A stretch of 64,000 nt of DNA, from contig NZ_JAPJZK010000001.1 in the NCBI RefSeq assembly GCF_026309355.1, positions 4,608,501 to 4,672,500 on the forward strand, read 5' to 3'. Shown in pieces: positions 9,262 to 18,301 of this stretch. The first letter of the stretch is position 1. Each line of letters starts with the position of its first letter. The translations under genes and the position numbers were made by a program. This DNA is from Spartinivicinus marinus. Its GTDB lineage: Bacteria; Pseudomonadota; Gammaproteobacteria; Pseudomonadales; Zooshikellaceae. The notes under the pieces are model-generated. The model ran no database searches. It was not told where the DNA came from and saw nothing but the letters and a program-made list of their open reading frames with translations.

Positions 9262-10320
9262 ATGCTAGTGACAGATCAGAAAACAATAAGTAACTACTAC
9301 CAAGCGCTATTAGATAGAGAACCAAGCTATGTAGGTATATTTTATGTGGGGGTGAAAACCACATCCATATTTTGTATTTCAACCTGCCGAGCGCGTAAAC
9401 CCAAGCTAGAAAATGTTGAATTTTTCACCACCTTAAAAGAAGCTTTGGATGCAGGCTATCGGCCTTGTAAAGTTTGTAAGCCTGCCGAAAATGCTAATGA
9501 GGCACCAGAGCTAGTAGAAAAAGCAATCAATCTGGTGAAGGATAACCCCAAGGAAAAAATTACAGACTGGCAGCTGCGAGAACATCAAATCAGCCCTGAG
9601 CTAGTGAGAAGGTGGTTTAAAAAAAATTATGGGATGACGTTTCAGGCCTACCAACGGATGTACCGAATCAATAATGCGCTTCAAGAATTAAAAGATGGCA
9701 AGACAGCCACGGAAACAGCCTTTGGTACAGGGTATGAGTCACTCAGCGGTTTTGGTTATACTTATAAAAAATTTGTTGGCAAATCACCCAAAAATAGTAC
9801 TGAACAGTCCATTATTTTAATTAGTCGATTGACCACACCATTAGGTCCTATGTTTGTTTGTGCTACTGATAAAGGCGTTTGTTTGCTGGAGTTTGTAGAC
9901 AGACGCATGTTAGAAACCGAATTTAAAGATTTACAACTGCGACTAAAAGCTAAAATCATTGCTGGTGAAAATCAACATATTAAACAGACTAAACAAGAAA
10001 TAGCCGAGTACTTTGCAAATGAACGCACAGCCTTTACTGTTACACTACACACGCCAGGCACTGATTTTCAAAACAGCGTTTGGGAATGTTTAAAAACAAT
10101 ACCCTATGGCCAAATTTGTTCCTATCAACAGCAAGCAGAAAAAATAAATAAACCTAAAGCGGTAAGAGCCGTTGCAACCGCTAACGGCTGTAACCGAATA
10201 GCAATCATCATCCCCTGTCATCGTGTCATTGGCAAAAATGGTAAACTGGTAGGGTATGCAGGTGGGCTAGAGAGAAAGCGTTGGTTATTAGAGCATGAGC
10301 GGAAAAGCCTGAATTTATAA
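9262..10320 (+). CDS. ada: Bifunctional DNA alkylation repair protein/transcription activator Ada
   Basis: Three modules as in E. coli Ada. First, the zinc-binding phosphotriester-repair domain with Cys38, Cys42 (FCISTC) and the CKVC pair; Cys38 is the methyl acceptor in E. coli at the same residue number. Second, an AraC-type DNA-binding region (ISPELVRRWFKKNYGMTFQAY). Third, the O6-methylguanine methyltransferase domain with the IPCHRVIG active site, Cys319. The protein repairs methylphosphotriesters and O6-methylguanine and, when methylated, activates the adaptive response. I chose the ATG at 9262 because it restores Cys38 numbering and has AAGG eight bases upstream; upstream TTG and ATG codons are in frame but lack family support. 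Two bases separate it from the next gene, suggesting co-transcription. Confidence 0.95.
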   Translation: MLVTDQKTISNYYQALLDREPSYVGIFYVGVKTTSIFCISTCRARKPKLENVEFFTTLKEALDAGYRPCKVCKPAENANEAPELVEKAINLVKDNPKEKITDWQLREHQISPELVRRWFKKNYGMTFQAYQRMYRINNALQELKDGKTATETAFGTGYESLSGFGYTYKKFVGKSPKNSTEQSIILISRLTTPLGPMFVCATDKGVCLLEFVDRRMLETEFKDLQLRLKAKIIAGENQHIKQTKQEIAEYFANERTAFTVTLHTPGTDFQNSVWECLKTIPYGQICSYQQQAEKINKPKAVRAVATANGCNRIAIIIPCHRVIGKNGKLVGYAGGLERKRWLLEHERKSLNL

Positions 10321-10321
10321 A

Positions 10322-10795
10322 ATGAATAGTATTGAGCTTCTTACCGTAGTACATCAATACTTGTTAGCAAAAGGTATTGATAATTGGGTTTTTGGCGGAT
10401 GGGCAGAGGAACTGTATCAATTAAGAGAGCCTGGCTGGCATAGTGATATTGATCTATTGGTAAGAGACCATTGTTTTACTTATGTAGATAATTTGCTTGA
10501 GTCTGACGGTACGCTTGTAGATATTCCTGAAAAACGTTTCTCGCATAAACGAGCTTTTGAATACCACTCTATTAGAGTCGAACTATTTCTTGTTGATCCT
10601 GTTACATTAACGACCAACTTCTTTGCTGATTGTCATTTATTTAAATGGCCAGTTGATACTTTTCATAATACATTGAAGTTTCCTGGCCTCGGTATCTGTA
10701 GTAAAACGGCGTTACAAGCATACCGTGAGGTTCACAAGAAAATTGTTGCCAAGCGAAAGCTACAGTTAATGGAGTTTGAAAATGAAAGTAATTGA
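10322..10795 (+). CDS. Nucleotidyltransferase-fold protein, aminoglycoside adenylyltransferase-like
   Basis: Small (157 residues) member of the nucleotidyltransferase superfamily. The sequence shows FGGWAEELYQLREPGWHSDIDLLV: the GG motif on the first helix and the paired acidic residues DID that bind the metal. This arrangement resembles the ANT(2'')-like group of aminoglycoside adenylyltransferases and many uncharacterised homologues. It starts one base after the ada stop, so it is translationally close to ada, but no functional link is evident. The substrate is unknown and resistance should not be assumed. Confidence 0.7.
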   Translation: MNSIELLTVVHQYLLAKGIDNWVFGGWAEELYQLREPGWHSDIDLLVRDHCFTYVDNLLESDGTLVDIPEKRFSHKRAFEYHSIRVELFLVDPVTLTTNFFADCHLFKWPVDTFHNTLKFPGLGICSKTALQAYREVHKKIVAKRKLQLMEFENESN

Positions 10796-10993
10796 CATCA
10801 CTGCTTTAGGGTTGCGGTTGGTAGTTTTTTTATGATTATGACTTTTATCGTATTTATAATATATGGCCTGCTAGCGAACCGTATTCGTCACTATATTATT
10901 CACGCTGAAAAAGTGAATATGTTGATTCAGAAAGGTTTTGCTGGAAGCTTCGCAGCATTAGGGATGAAATTGGCATTTACTGAAAACAAATAA
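10796..10993 (+). pseudogene. LysE/RhtB-family exporter remnant (C-terminus only)
   Basis: The open stretch has no upstream start that would give a full protein. From the ATG at 10832 it encodes 53 residues with IIYGLLANRIRHYI and then a segment ending in GSFAALGMKLAFTE, which match the last transmembrane helix and the conserved C-terminal helix of LysE/RhtB amino-acid exporters. The roughly 150 N-terminal residues are missing, so this is a decayed fragment. It lies directly after the nucleotidyltransferase, suggesting a deletion joined the two. Confidence 0.65.
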
Positions 10994-11028
10994 TTGCGTA
11001 GTTAAAAACTTATTTAGAAGATTGCTAA

Positions 11029-11598
11029 ATGCATAAAAAAATATCAGATGAATACAGGTCAAAAGGAATCGCTGGCTTTTACAAAAATGAAGGTGAGCTT
11101 TATAGAAACCCCCATGAGCCACTACTTGAAAGTTTATTGAAGCAGTCGCTTGATAGAAAACCAATGGGCCAGGGCTGTGTTCTCGACTTAGCTTGTGGTA
11201 GTGGTGAAATTACAATAATACTGGAGAAGCATGGTTTTACTAATATAGATGCCATTGACCCTTACACATATAAAGCTTATAAAAGGCGCACCGGCAGGGA
11301 TGCTGAAAAATTTAGCTTTGAAGATATTGCTGAAGGATGTATAGCTAACAAGCAATATGAGCTAGTTATATGCAGCTTTGCTATGCATCTTGTGAATGAG
11401 TCTTGGCTGCCAAGAGTTTGTTTTAACTTAAGCCTTATTGCTAATCACTTAATCATACTTACCCCCCATAAGCGACCGAAAATCCAAATGGATTGGGGAT
11501 GGGTATTGGATTTCGAGCTGCTAGAAAACAGAGTTAGAGCTAGGTCTTATCGTTCGTTATACCGTCAGGAAGTAGCGATGCAAGGCTTGCTCCGATAG
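11029..11598 (+). CDS. Class I SAM-dependent methyltransferase
   Basis: Protein of 189 residues with SAM-binding motif I (VLDLACGSGEIT) near residue 50, a motif II acidic end after the next strand (IDAIDPYTY), and a motif IV-like segment YELVICSFAMHLVNES where the catalytic or substrate loop lies. This is the minimal Rossmann methyltransferase fold (Methyltransf_11/25 type). The N-terminal ISDEYRSKGIAGFYKNEGELYRNPHE probably forms a substrate cap. No substrate can be inferred from the neighbours: a LysE remnant upstream and a periplasmic binding protein downstream. Confidence 0.8.
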   Translation: MHKKISDEYRSKGIAGFYKNEGELYRNPHEPLLESLLKQSLDRKPMGQGCVLDLACGSGEITIILEKHGFTNIDAIDPYTYKAYKRRTGRDAEKFSFEDIAEGCIANKQYELVICSFAMHLVNESWLPRVCFNLSLIANHLIILTPHKRPKIQMDWGWVLDFELLENRVRARSYRSLYRQEVAMQGLLR

Positions 11599-11672
11599 CC
11601 TGCTATAGAGCCCCTTCATGGTAATTTCGCAGATTTTAACCTAGTCTACATAATGATTGGAGGCGGTTAATT

Positions 11673-12476
11673 ATGAAAACCTTGAGAGCATTTTTAACTT
11701 TATCAGCTTGTATACTGATTAATTCTGTTTGTGCAGAGGTTCGCCCGTTGCATATTGTTGGTGAGTCATTTCCCCCTTATGAGTTTGAATACGAGGGTAG
11801 GGTTGTTGGTATTGATATAGATATTATTAAGCATATATTTGATAAGTTTGGGGTTGAATATACTGTTAGGTTAATGCCGTGGAAAAGAGCATGGCATGAA
11901 GTTGAAAATGCTAGAGTCGATGCAATTCTTGGTGCCTCACGTAAAAAAGTTAGAGAGCCGTTTGTGTACTACCCTCAAGAAGATATGTGGAAAAGTAGTT
12001 ATATATTTTTTTCTAGAGGAAAAATGAGTAAACCGGTTGAAATTGACTATGATACGCCGCTAAAAAATTTAAATACAATTGGAGTTGTAAGAGGTTATTC
12101 TTACCATGACTCATTTTGGCAAAAGTACCCAAATAGAAATGATGGTACTTTGAATCCGCTGCTAGAAGAAGCAACAGATGTCCAACAGAGTTTTTTGAAA
12201 CTAGCTAATGGAAGGATAGACTTATTTATTATTGATAAAACAGTAGGCCATTTTGTTGTTAATGATTTGAAACTCAGGCATAAAGTAACATATTCAACGA
12301 AAACCTTATTTGAAAAAGGGTATACTATGCCATTTGTGAAAAGGTCAAATTATCCAAATATTCGTGCTTTGTCAGTTGCTTTTAATGCAGAATTGTCACA
12401 AATGAAAGTCTCAGGGCTATATGATGATATAGTCAATAAATGGATGAATTGTGAAAAGATTATTGACTGTATTTGA
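11673..12476 (+). CDS. Periplasmic solute-binding protein, SBP_bac_3 family
   Basis: Secreted protein of 267 residues with an N-terminal signal peptide ending near VCAEV. The mature chain has the family start LHIVGESFPPYEFEYEGRVVGIDIDIIKHI, as in polar-amino-acid binding proteins, then WKRAWHEVENARVDAI. There are no adjacent permease or ATPase genes, so it is an orphan; many such orphans in marine bacteria feed sensors or have lost their transporter. A good AGGAGG-like site (GGAGGCGG) precedes the ATG. A second orphan of the same family lies at 56665-57459. Confidence 0.85.
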   Translation: MKTLRAFLTLSACILINSVCAEVRPLHIVGESFPPYEFEYEGRVVGIDIDIIKHIFDKFGVEYTVRLMPWKRAWHEVENARVDAILGASRKKVREPFVYYPQEDMWKSSYIFFSRGKMSKPVEIDYDTPLKNLNTIGVVRGYSYHDSFWQKYPNRNDGTLNPLLEEATDVQQSFLKLANGRIDLFIIDKTVGHFVVNDLKLRHKVTYSTKTLFEKGYTMPFVKRSNYPNIRALSVAFNAELSQMKVSGLYDDIVNKWMNCEKIIDCI

Positions 12477-12634
12477 TAACTACTATAAATAAGGGGCTTA
12501 ATTTATAATACTTTGATTATAGTAGTTTGAAGTGCGTCGACTTTAGAATTAATGGTAGACCTAGCTATGACTAGTTCATAAAATAAACCGTTCGCTAGAT
12601 CAGTTGAAAGGTTTATATAAAGGGTACCTCTAAT

Positions 12635-13336
12635 ATGGAAAATAATTATACCGTTTTAATCACAGGCGCAAATCGTGGTTTGGGGCTGGAAGCTGTCAAA
12701 CAATACAGCGAAGCTGGCTGGCAGGTGATCGCAACCTGTCGTGCACCAGACTCAGCAATAGAACTGAATCAGCTGGCAAAGGCGAGCCAGTCAGTCAGTG
12801 TTTATCAACTGGATATGAATGACCTTAAGTCGATGACTTTATTGGCTCAACAGCTTGATCAGCAGGCCGTTGATTTGCTCTGGTGCAATGCTGGTGTTTA
12901 TGGCCCTAAGGGAGTTGGTTTGGGAGAAATTACCGCTGATGTCTGGATGGACACGTTAAAAGTTAATACGGTTGCTCCTTTGTTATTGGTACAACAGTTT
13001 TTGCCTCATATCCGTCGTAGCCAACAGAAAACCATTGCGTTAATGACTAGTAAAATGGGTAGTATGGGAGATAATACCAGCGGAGGCAGTTATATTTACC
13101 GAAGCTCTAAAGCAGGGTTGAATGCGGTTGGCAAAAGCTTAGCAGAAGACCTACACAGTGAAAGTATTAAGGTAGTATTGTTGCATCCAGGTTGGGTAAA
13201 AACAGATATGGGAGGCCCTAGTGGGTTGATTGATGTCACTACTTCAATTAAGGGGTTGCGTCAGGTGGTTGAACTATTAACTCTGGAAAATAGTGGCTCA
13301 TTTTATGCCTATGATGGCCAGGAAATTCCTTGGTAG
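12635..13336 (+). CDS. Short-chain dehydrogenase/reductase
   Basis: Classical SDR of 233 residues. It shows the NAD(P)-binding TGANRGLG motif at the N-terminus, the stabilising NAG in LLWCNAGVYGP, and the catalytic YRSSK (Tyr-x-x-x-Lys) with a preceding Ser in MTSKMGSMGDN. The group resembles the C-factor/YbbO-like single-domain SDRs. NADP preference is suggested by the Arg in the TCR segment after the second strand (inference). It stands alone between an orphan binding protein and the ferredoxin gene on the opposite strand. Substrate unknown. Confidence 0.88.
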   Translation: MENNYTVLITGANRGLGLEAVKQYSEAGWQVIATCRAPDSAIELNQLAKASQSVSVYQLDMNDLKSMTLLAQQLDQQAVDLLWCNAGVYGPKGVGLGEITADVWMDTLKVNTVAPLLLVQQFLPHIRRSQQKTIALMTSKMGSMGDNTSGGSYIYRSSKAGLNAVGKSLAEDLHSESIKVVLLHPGWVKTDMGGPSGLIDVTTSIKGLRQVVELLTLENSGSFYAYDGQEIPW

Positions 13337-13432
13337 TCGTTAATAGGGGTATTAGGTAGTAAAATACAATCATAGTGCTTTTTACCTATTAAAGCACTTC
13401 AATAAATAAGCGTTACATTTAGCATACGATTA

Positions 13433-13606
13433 TTGTTGTATTTTACGTTTTTTACTAAATACAACATAAAGGCACTTAATATCCTAAGGAATGTAGCGTA
13501 TGTTTTAGTCTTGACTGCGGCGTCAGCTGTGCATGCTGAAAATAACTCGGAACCTGTAGATACTAACCTGGTTGAGAAATTGATTGAGGTTATCAAATTC
13601 GCTTAA
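13433..13606 (+). other. Possible small secreted peptide without a good start codon
   Basis: An open frame ending at 13606 encodes a convincing signal-peptide-like segment (VAYVLVLTAASAVHAEN) followed by about 22 residues. The only starts are TTG codons at 13433 or 13436 with no clear ribosome site. It could be a real small exported protein or the remnant of one; its 3' end overlaps the convergent ferredoxin gene by 14 bases. Confidence 0.25.
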
Positions 13607-13865
13607 CTGGGTAGGGCAGTTCAATAGTGATATCAGATGTTGGCTTAGCACAGCAGGCGAGAATGCGCCCTTTGGGGGTAAATGCAATAGGCTCTTCAGT
13701 GTATTCGATTTTGCCATCAATTAGTTCTACCTGGCAGGCTCCACAATAACCTTGGCGGCATTGATATTCCGTTACCAACTGTTGGGCTTCCATCGCTTCC
13801 AGCAAAGTATGCTCATCACGGGGAATAAAGCTGAAGCCGTCAATTATTTTAATAATATTTGCCAT
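13593..13865 (-). CDS. yfaE: 2Fe-2S ferredoxin YfaE, ribonucleotide reductase maintenance
   Basis: Plant-type [2Fe-2S] ferredoxin of 90 residues. Cluster ligands are visible in CRQGYCGACQVELIDG (three Cys in the CxxxxCxxC pattern) and the fourth in ILACCAKP. In E. coli, YfaE delivers electrons to the diferric-tyrosyl radical cofactor of NrdB and maintains its activity. Its position after nrdA and nrdB on the same strand, as in E. coli, supports the assignment, although a 250-bp gap containing a palindromic repeat separates it from nrdB here and may provide partial independence of expression. Confidence 0.92.
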   Translation of the reverse strand: MANIIKIIDGFSFIPRDEHTLLEAMEAQQLVTEYQCRQGYCGACQVELIDGKIEYTEEPIAFTPKGRILACCAKPTSDITIELPYPVKRI

Positions 13866-13868
13866 ATT

Positions 13869-14060
13869 TATCCTTCGCGAATGACCTTTAGGCTTTGTTA
13901 TCTTCGTTCTTGACCACCATGGAAGGTGGAAATTCAGTTAAAGCATGGAGCGTTTAACTGTCATCCCAGTCACTTAGTTTTACCTAAGCTCCTGGGGGCA
14001 AGTCTGCTACTGGAACTCATCACTTGATGGCCTCGCCTAAATGCCCTTCGCTTTGGCTAT
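13869..14060 (-). repeat. Dispersed imperfect palindromic repeat, copy R1 (expanded)
   Basis: The ends TATCCTTCGCGAAT and TTCGCTTTGGCTAT match those of three other copies at 24551, 44112 and 48216. This copy is longer (about 190 bp) because the centre carries extra sequence with its own small inverted repeat (CAGTTAAA/TTTAACTG). It lies between nrdB and yfaE and would form a large hairpin in the operon mRNA. Confidence 0.75.
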
Positions 14061-14114
14061 ATTTTATTGCGAGGCTTGTGTCAGCCTTTTTGTCTGGCAC
14101 AAGGTTTTAGTGGA

Positions 14115-15245
14115 TTAGAGGTCAAAGTCAGTAAATTCCGAGGTATCTACCTGGCTATCGATAGCACCTACCAAATAAGAACTGATTTCTGCCTCTTGGG
14201 GAGCAACCTGTACATTGTCACTTACTAGCCACGCATTCATCCAGGGTAGCGGATTATTTTTAGTTTCAAAGGGGGCAGTAAAGCCAATCGCCAGCATTCG
14301 TTGGTTGGTTATATACTCCACGTACTGTGCCAGAATATCTTTGTTTAACCCGATCATTGAGCCATCTTTGAAGAGGTATTCTGCCCACTCTTTTTCTTGT
14401 TCAGCCGCTTCAATGAAAATTCGATGTGCTTCTTCACGGCATTCTTTAGCTACTTCGGCCATTTCTGGGTCATCCTCACCGCTAGCCATCAGTTGCAGCA
14501 TATGCTGAGTACCCGTCAAGTGAAGGGCTTCATCCCGGGCGATCAGTTTGATGATTTTTGCATTGCCTTCCATAGTTGCACGCTCTGCAAAGGCAAAACT
14601 GCAGGCAAAACTAACATAAAAGCGAATGGCTTCTAACACATTAACCGATACCAAGGTTAAATACAGCTTCCGTTTTAGATCACGTAGGCTGATGGTAATG
14701 GTTTCGTTGCCTATTTTGTGGGTGCCAGTGCCGAGGGTATGATATAAATTGATACCTTCAATCAGTTCATCGTAATACTGAGTAATTGCAATTGCCCGTT
14801 TTTGAATCGCTTGGTTGGTGACAATATCATCAAACACCTCACTGGGTTGGCTCATGATATTACGAATAATATGGGTATAGCTGCGGCTATGAATGGTTTC
14901 ACTAAAGGCCCAGGTTTCGATCCAGGTTTCTAACTCTGGTAACGAAACAATAGGTAGTAAAGCCACGTTTGGTGATCGCCCTTGAATAGAGTCCAGCAGG
15001 GTCTGGTATTTCAGGTTGCTAATAAAAATATGCTTTTCATGCTCTGGCAAGTCAACGAAATCGCGTCTGTCGGTAGATAGGTCAACTTCTTCTGGACGCC
15101 AGAAAAAAGACAGTTGTTTCTCGATCAGTTTTTCAAATATTGGATATCTTTGAATATCATAACGAGCAATATTGACAAGCTGACCAAAAAACATTGGCTG
15201 GCTTGTAGAAGAAAAGTGTTCACGGTTGAATGTGGTGTAGCTCAT
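14115..15245 (-). CDS. nrdB: Ribonucleoside-diphosphate reductase class Ia, beta subunit NrdB
   Basis: Radical-generating R2 subunit of 376 residues, the same length as E. coli NrdB. The diiron and tyrosyl sites are recognisable: [15 protein letters not shown] contains the E-x-x-H ligands and the radical Tyr four residues later, and the second ligand set is in the region of [13 protein letters not shown]. The C-terminal tail ([10 protein letters not shown]) resembles the peptide that docks into NrdA. It assembles with NrdA to reduce ribonucleoside diphosphates for DNA synthesis. It lies 74 bp downstream of nrdA. Confidence 0.98.
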   Translation of the reverse strand: MSYTTFNREHFSSTSQPMFFGQLVNIARYDIQRYPIFEKLIEKQLSFFWRPEEVDLSTDRRDFVDLPEHEKHIFISNLKYQTLLDSIQGRSPNVALLPIVSLPELETWIETWAFSETIHSRSYTHIIRNIMSQPSEVFDDIVTNQAIQKRAIAITQYYDELIEGINLYHTLGTGTHKIGNETITISLRDLKRKLYLTLVSVNVLEAIRFYVSFACSFAFAERATMEGNAKIIKLIARDEALHLTGTQHMLQLMASGEDDPEMAEVAKECREEAHRIFIEAAEQEKEWAEYLFKDGSMIGLNKDILAQYVEYITNQRMLAIGFTAPFETKNNPLPWMNAWLVSDNVQVAPQEAEISSYLVGAIDSQVDTSEFTDFDL

Positions 15246-15286
15246 GGTTGCAATATCGGCTCAGATTGGTGTTCAGGCTAATAATT

Positions 15287-15304
15287 GGCCCTGTTGCCAG
15301 GGCC
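15287..15304 (-). promoter_or_regulatory. Intercistronic hairpin between nrdA and nrdB
   Basis: Perfect 7-bp stem GGCCCTG/CAGGGCC with a four-base loop, in the nrdA-nrdB gap. No T tract follows on the coding strand, so processing or mRNA stability is likelier than termination. Confidence 0.5.
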
Positions 15305-15319
15305 TCTAGCATTTGTGTG

Positions 15320-17590
15320 CTAGATTTTGCATGCGCCTCCCGCGCAACCGTCATCCAAATCATTTTGGGTATCTTCAGCCCCATCACGGGTATTGTGATA
15401 ATAAAGCGTTTTGACTCCTAGCTTATAAGCACTTAATAAGTCTTGAATCATAAGCTTCATTGGCACTTTGCCATCAGCAAATTTGCTGGGATCATAATTA
15501 GTATTGGCTGAAATCGTTTGATCAACAAACTTTTGCATAATGCCAACCAACTGTAAGTACCCTTGATTCGATGGGATTTGCCAGAGTAACTCATATTTTT
15601 CTTTGAGTTGCTCAAACTCCGGTACAACTTGCTTTAGGATACCATCTTTACTGGCTTTAATGCTGATATAGCCACGTGGTGGCTCAATACCATTAGTGGC
15701 ATTGCTAATTTGTGATGAGGTTTCTGATGGCATTAGAGCACTTAAGGTGCTGTTACGTAAGCCGTATTGTTTAATATCGGTACGTAATGTTTCCCAGTCG
15801 TAATGGAGTGGCTCTTGGCATACCTCATCGAGATCTTTTTTATAGGTATCGATTGGTAAAATACCTTCAGCATAGGTGGTTTCGTTAAACTTATTACAGG
15901 CGCCTTGTTCTTGAGCTAGATTATTAGAGGCCTTCAATAAGTAATATTGAATAGCTTCAAAAGTGCGATGGGTTAGGTTATTGGCTGAACCATCAGAATA
16001 TTTGGCACCATGCTTTGCCAAATAATAAGCATAGTTAATGACGCCAACACCTAATGTACGACGATTGTCGCTAGAGTTTTGTGCCGCTGGGATTGGGTAA
16101 TGCTGATAGCTGAGCAAGCTGTCTAAAGCACGTACAATCAGGTCTGCCAGGCCTTCTAGCTCATCTAAATCGGTGAGGGCACCTAAGTTAAATGCAGCAA
16201 GTGTACACAGGGCTATCTCGCCATTGGGGTCATCAAAGCGGTTAAGTGGCTTGGTAGGTAAGGCAATTTCAAGACACAAGTTGCTTTGTTTAATGGGTGC
16301 AACATCGGCTTTAAAAGGGCTGTGGGTGTTGCAGTGATCAACGTTTTGCAAATAAACCCGCCCAGTGCTGGCGCGCTCTTGTAAAAATAAGCTGAACAGC
16401 TCAACCGCTTTGACTTGCTTTTTGCGGATGGCTGGGTCTTGTTCATACTGCACATAAAGGGCTTCGAATGTTTCCTGATTGGCAAAAAAAGCATCGTATA
16501 AACCAGGTACATCTGAAGGGCTGAACAAGGTGATATGCTCGCCTTTAATTAAACGTTGATACATCAGTTTATTAAACTGAACACCGTAATCAAGATGGCG
16601 TACCCGGTTTTCTTCAACACCGCGGTTATTTTTTAACACCAACAATGACTCAACTTCTAAGTGCCAGATAGGATAAAACAGAGTGGCTGCACCGCCACGA
16701 ACACCACCTTGTGAGCAGCTTTTAACCGCTGTTTGAAAGTGCTTGTAAAAAGGAATACAACCGGTGTGGAAGGCTTCGCCATTCCGAATTGGGCTACCCA
16801 AGGCACGGATTCGACCAGCGCCAATGCCAATACCTGCACGTTGGCTGACATATTTAACAATGGCACTTGAGGTAGCATTAATGGAATCTAATGAGTCATC
16901 GCACTCAATCAGCACACAAGAACTGAACTGGCGGGTAGGTGTTCTAACCCCTGCCATAATAGGCGTTGGCAGTGATAATTTAAATTGTGAAACGGCATCA
17001 TAAAACTGTTGTATATAATTTAATCGCTGCTCTTTAGGGTATTTTGCAAACAAGCAGGCAGCAATTAAAACATACAAAAACTGTGGGCTTTCATAATATT
17101 CACCAGTGACTCGGTTTTGCACCAAGTATTTACCTTCCAACTGCTTAACAGCAGCATAACAAAAGTTCATGTCTCGCTGGTGGTCGATAAAGCGATCCAT
17201 TTGGGTAAAGTCAGCTTCGGTATAATCTTCCAGCAAATGGCGGTCATATTTACCCAGCTCAACTAAACGACACACGTGGTTATACAGTGCAGGTGGTTCA
17301 AATTGGCCATAGGCTTTTTTACGCAGATGGTAAATAGCCAGACGTGCAGCTAGATACTGGTAATCAGGGGTATCAGTTGAAATTAAGTCAGCAGCCGATT
17401 TAATGATGGTTTCATGGATATCGGCGGTCTTGATACCATCGAAAAACTGAATATGTGACTTTAGCTCTACCTGAGAAACAGAGACATTATTAAGGCCTTC
17501 TGCTGCCCATGTAATCACCCGGTGGATTTTTTCCAGATCGATAGGTTCGGTTCGCCCATCGCGCTTAGTAACCATCAGGTTTTTATTCAT
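15320..17590 (-). CDS. nrdA: Ribonucleoside-diphosphate reductase class Ia, alpha subunit NrdA
   Basis: Catalytic R1 subunit, 756 residues from the ATG at 17590. I prefer that start because it gives MNKNLMVTKRDG, nearly the E. coli N-terminus; an upstream in-frame start would add six residues. The N-terminal ATP-cone (VTKRDGRTEPIDLEKIHRVI), the active-site Cys in FSSCVLIECDDS and the finger-loop region CNTHSPFKADVAPIKQSNLCLEI are present. The C-terminal redox pair is in DDGCAGGACKI, as in E. coli. Regulation by dATP through the ATP-cone is expected. It is the first gene of nrdA-nrdB-yfaE. Confidence 0.98.
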   Translation of the reverse strand: MNKNLMVTKRDGRTEPIDLEKIHRVITWAAEGLNNVSVSQVELKSHIQFFDGIKTADIHETIIKSAADLISTDTPDYQYLAARLAIYHLRKKAYGQFEPPALYNHVCRLVELGKYDRHLLEDYTEADFTQMDRFIDHQRDMNFCYAAVKQLEGKYLVQNRVTGEYYESPQFLYVLIAACLFAKYPKEQRLNYIQQFYDAVSQFKLSLPTPIMAGVRTPTRQFSSCVLIECDDSLDSINATSSAIVKYVSQRAGIGIGAGRIRALGSPIRNGEAFHTGCIPFYKHFQTAVKSCSQGGVRGGAATLFYPIWHLEVESLLVLKNNRGVEENRVRHLDYGVQFNKLMYQRLIKGEHITLFSPSDVPGLYDAFFANQETFEALYVQYEQDPAIRKKQVKAVELFSLFLQERASTGRVYLQNVDHCNTHSPFKADVAPIKQSNLCLEIALPTKPLNRFDDPNGEIALCTLAAFNLGALTDLDELEGLADLIVRALDSLLSYQHYPIPAAQNSSDNRRTLGVGVINYAYYLAKHGAKYSDGSANNLTHRTFEAIQYYLLKASNNLAQEQGACNKFNETTYAEGILPIDTYKKDLDEVCQEPLHYDWETLRTDIKQYGLRNSTLSALMPSETSSQISNATNGIEPPRGYISIKASKDGILKQVVPEFEQLKEKYELLWQIPSNQGYLQLVGIMQKFVDQTISANTNYDPSKFADGKVPMKLMIQDLLSAYKLGVKTLYYHNTRDGAEDTQNDLDDGCAGGACKI

Positions 17591-17822
17591 GTAGTGGATA
17601 CCTACCAAATGTTGAGTAAAAAATCAAACAAGCCTACCTACACCGATAATAGATGTTAGTAAAGGTTGTTTTTTGTACAAAAGTTGTTTGTGCTTACAGC
17701 GAGACACCTTAAGAAGGTGTTAACTGCCTCATTGAATAACTGCTGGTATCGGGCTATGGAAAAAAATTCACTTTGCACTTGAAATTGCTCATTCATGATG
17801 CTAGAGCTCGAAAAAATAAGCA

Positions 17823-17869
17823 GTACTATATGTGGTATTGAAAGTCCAAAGCGGCACAAGATAATGCGG
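17823..17869. promoter_or_regulatory. Pair of NrdR-box-like sites upstream of nrdA
   Basis: Two 16-bp sequences on the plus strand, GTACTATATGTGGTAT (17823-17838) and GCACAAGATAATGCGG (17854-17869), read on the nrdA strand as imperfect matches to the NrdR consensus acaCwAtATaTwGtgt, about 11 of 16 positions each. They are exactly 31 bp apart start to start, three helical turns, the spacing typical of tandem NrdR boxes. The spacing is stronger evidence than either site. They lie 233-279 bp upstream of the nrdA start, farther than usual, so a long leader would be implied. Confidence 0.6.
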
Positions 17870-18301
17870 TTTCTAATTTATTGCAAGTAGTAATTCTCTA
17901 TGGGAAACGTTGAAAAATATATGACAAAACAATTGGTTAGCAAGTACTAACGATAAGTCGTTTTTACTCAGATAGTTAGCGGTTTTGCAAGAATAATTTA
18001 ACAACTGTTTTGTTTAAAAAAAATACAACGTCAGCCGCCTTTGTGTCTACTTACTGCACAGATTAATGATCTTATTAAATACTATAGCCAAAGAATAACA
18101 GCTGGGTGAATTATCCAGGCTAGATAATATTGTCTATCCTGTTACATGATTGATACAGTAACCATTACAGGCGAACGGTATGATCGGTGCTGGCTTACTT
18201 TGACAGCATTATACTGTAAGCTTTCGTATTAACACATTGCATTGTCTAACAAGTAGCATCGACTAATAACACAAGTAGTACCAACTGAGAAGAGTAGTGT
18301 A
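17870..18301. other. Divergent intergenic region nrdA/rstA-like gene
   Basis: No gene seen. AT-rich sequence; an interrupted inverted repeat TAGATAATATTGTCTA at about 18121-18136 could be an operator for the two-component genes. The response regulator begins with GTG at 18302 after a GAGAAGAG ribosome site. Confidence 0.4.

Noticed and set aside
14215-14636. Plus-strand frames inside nrdB
   Set aside because: Antisense to nrdB, which is certain from its motifs; composition is explained by codon mirror effects.
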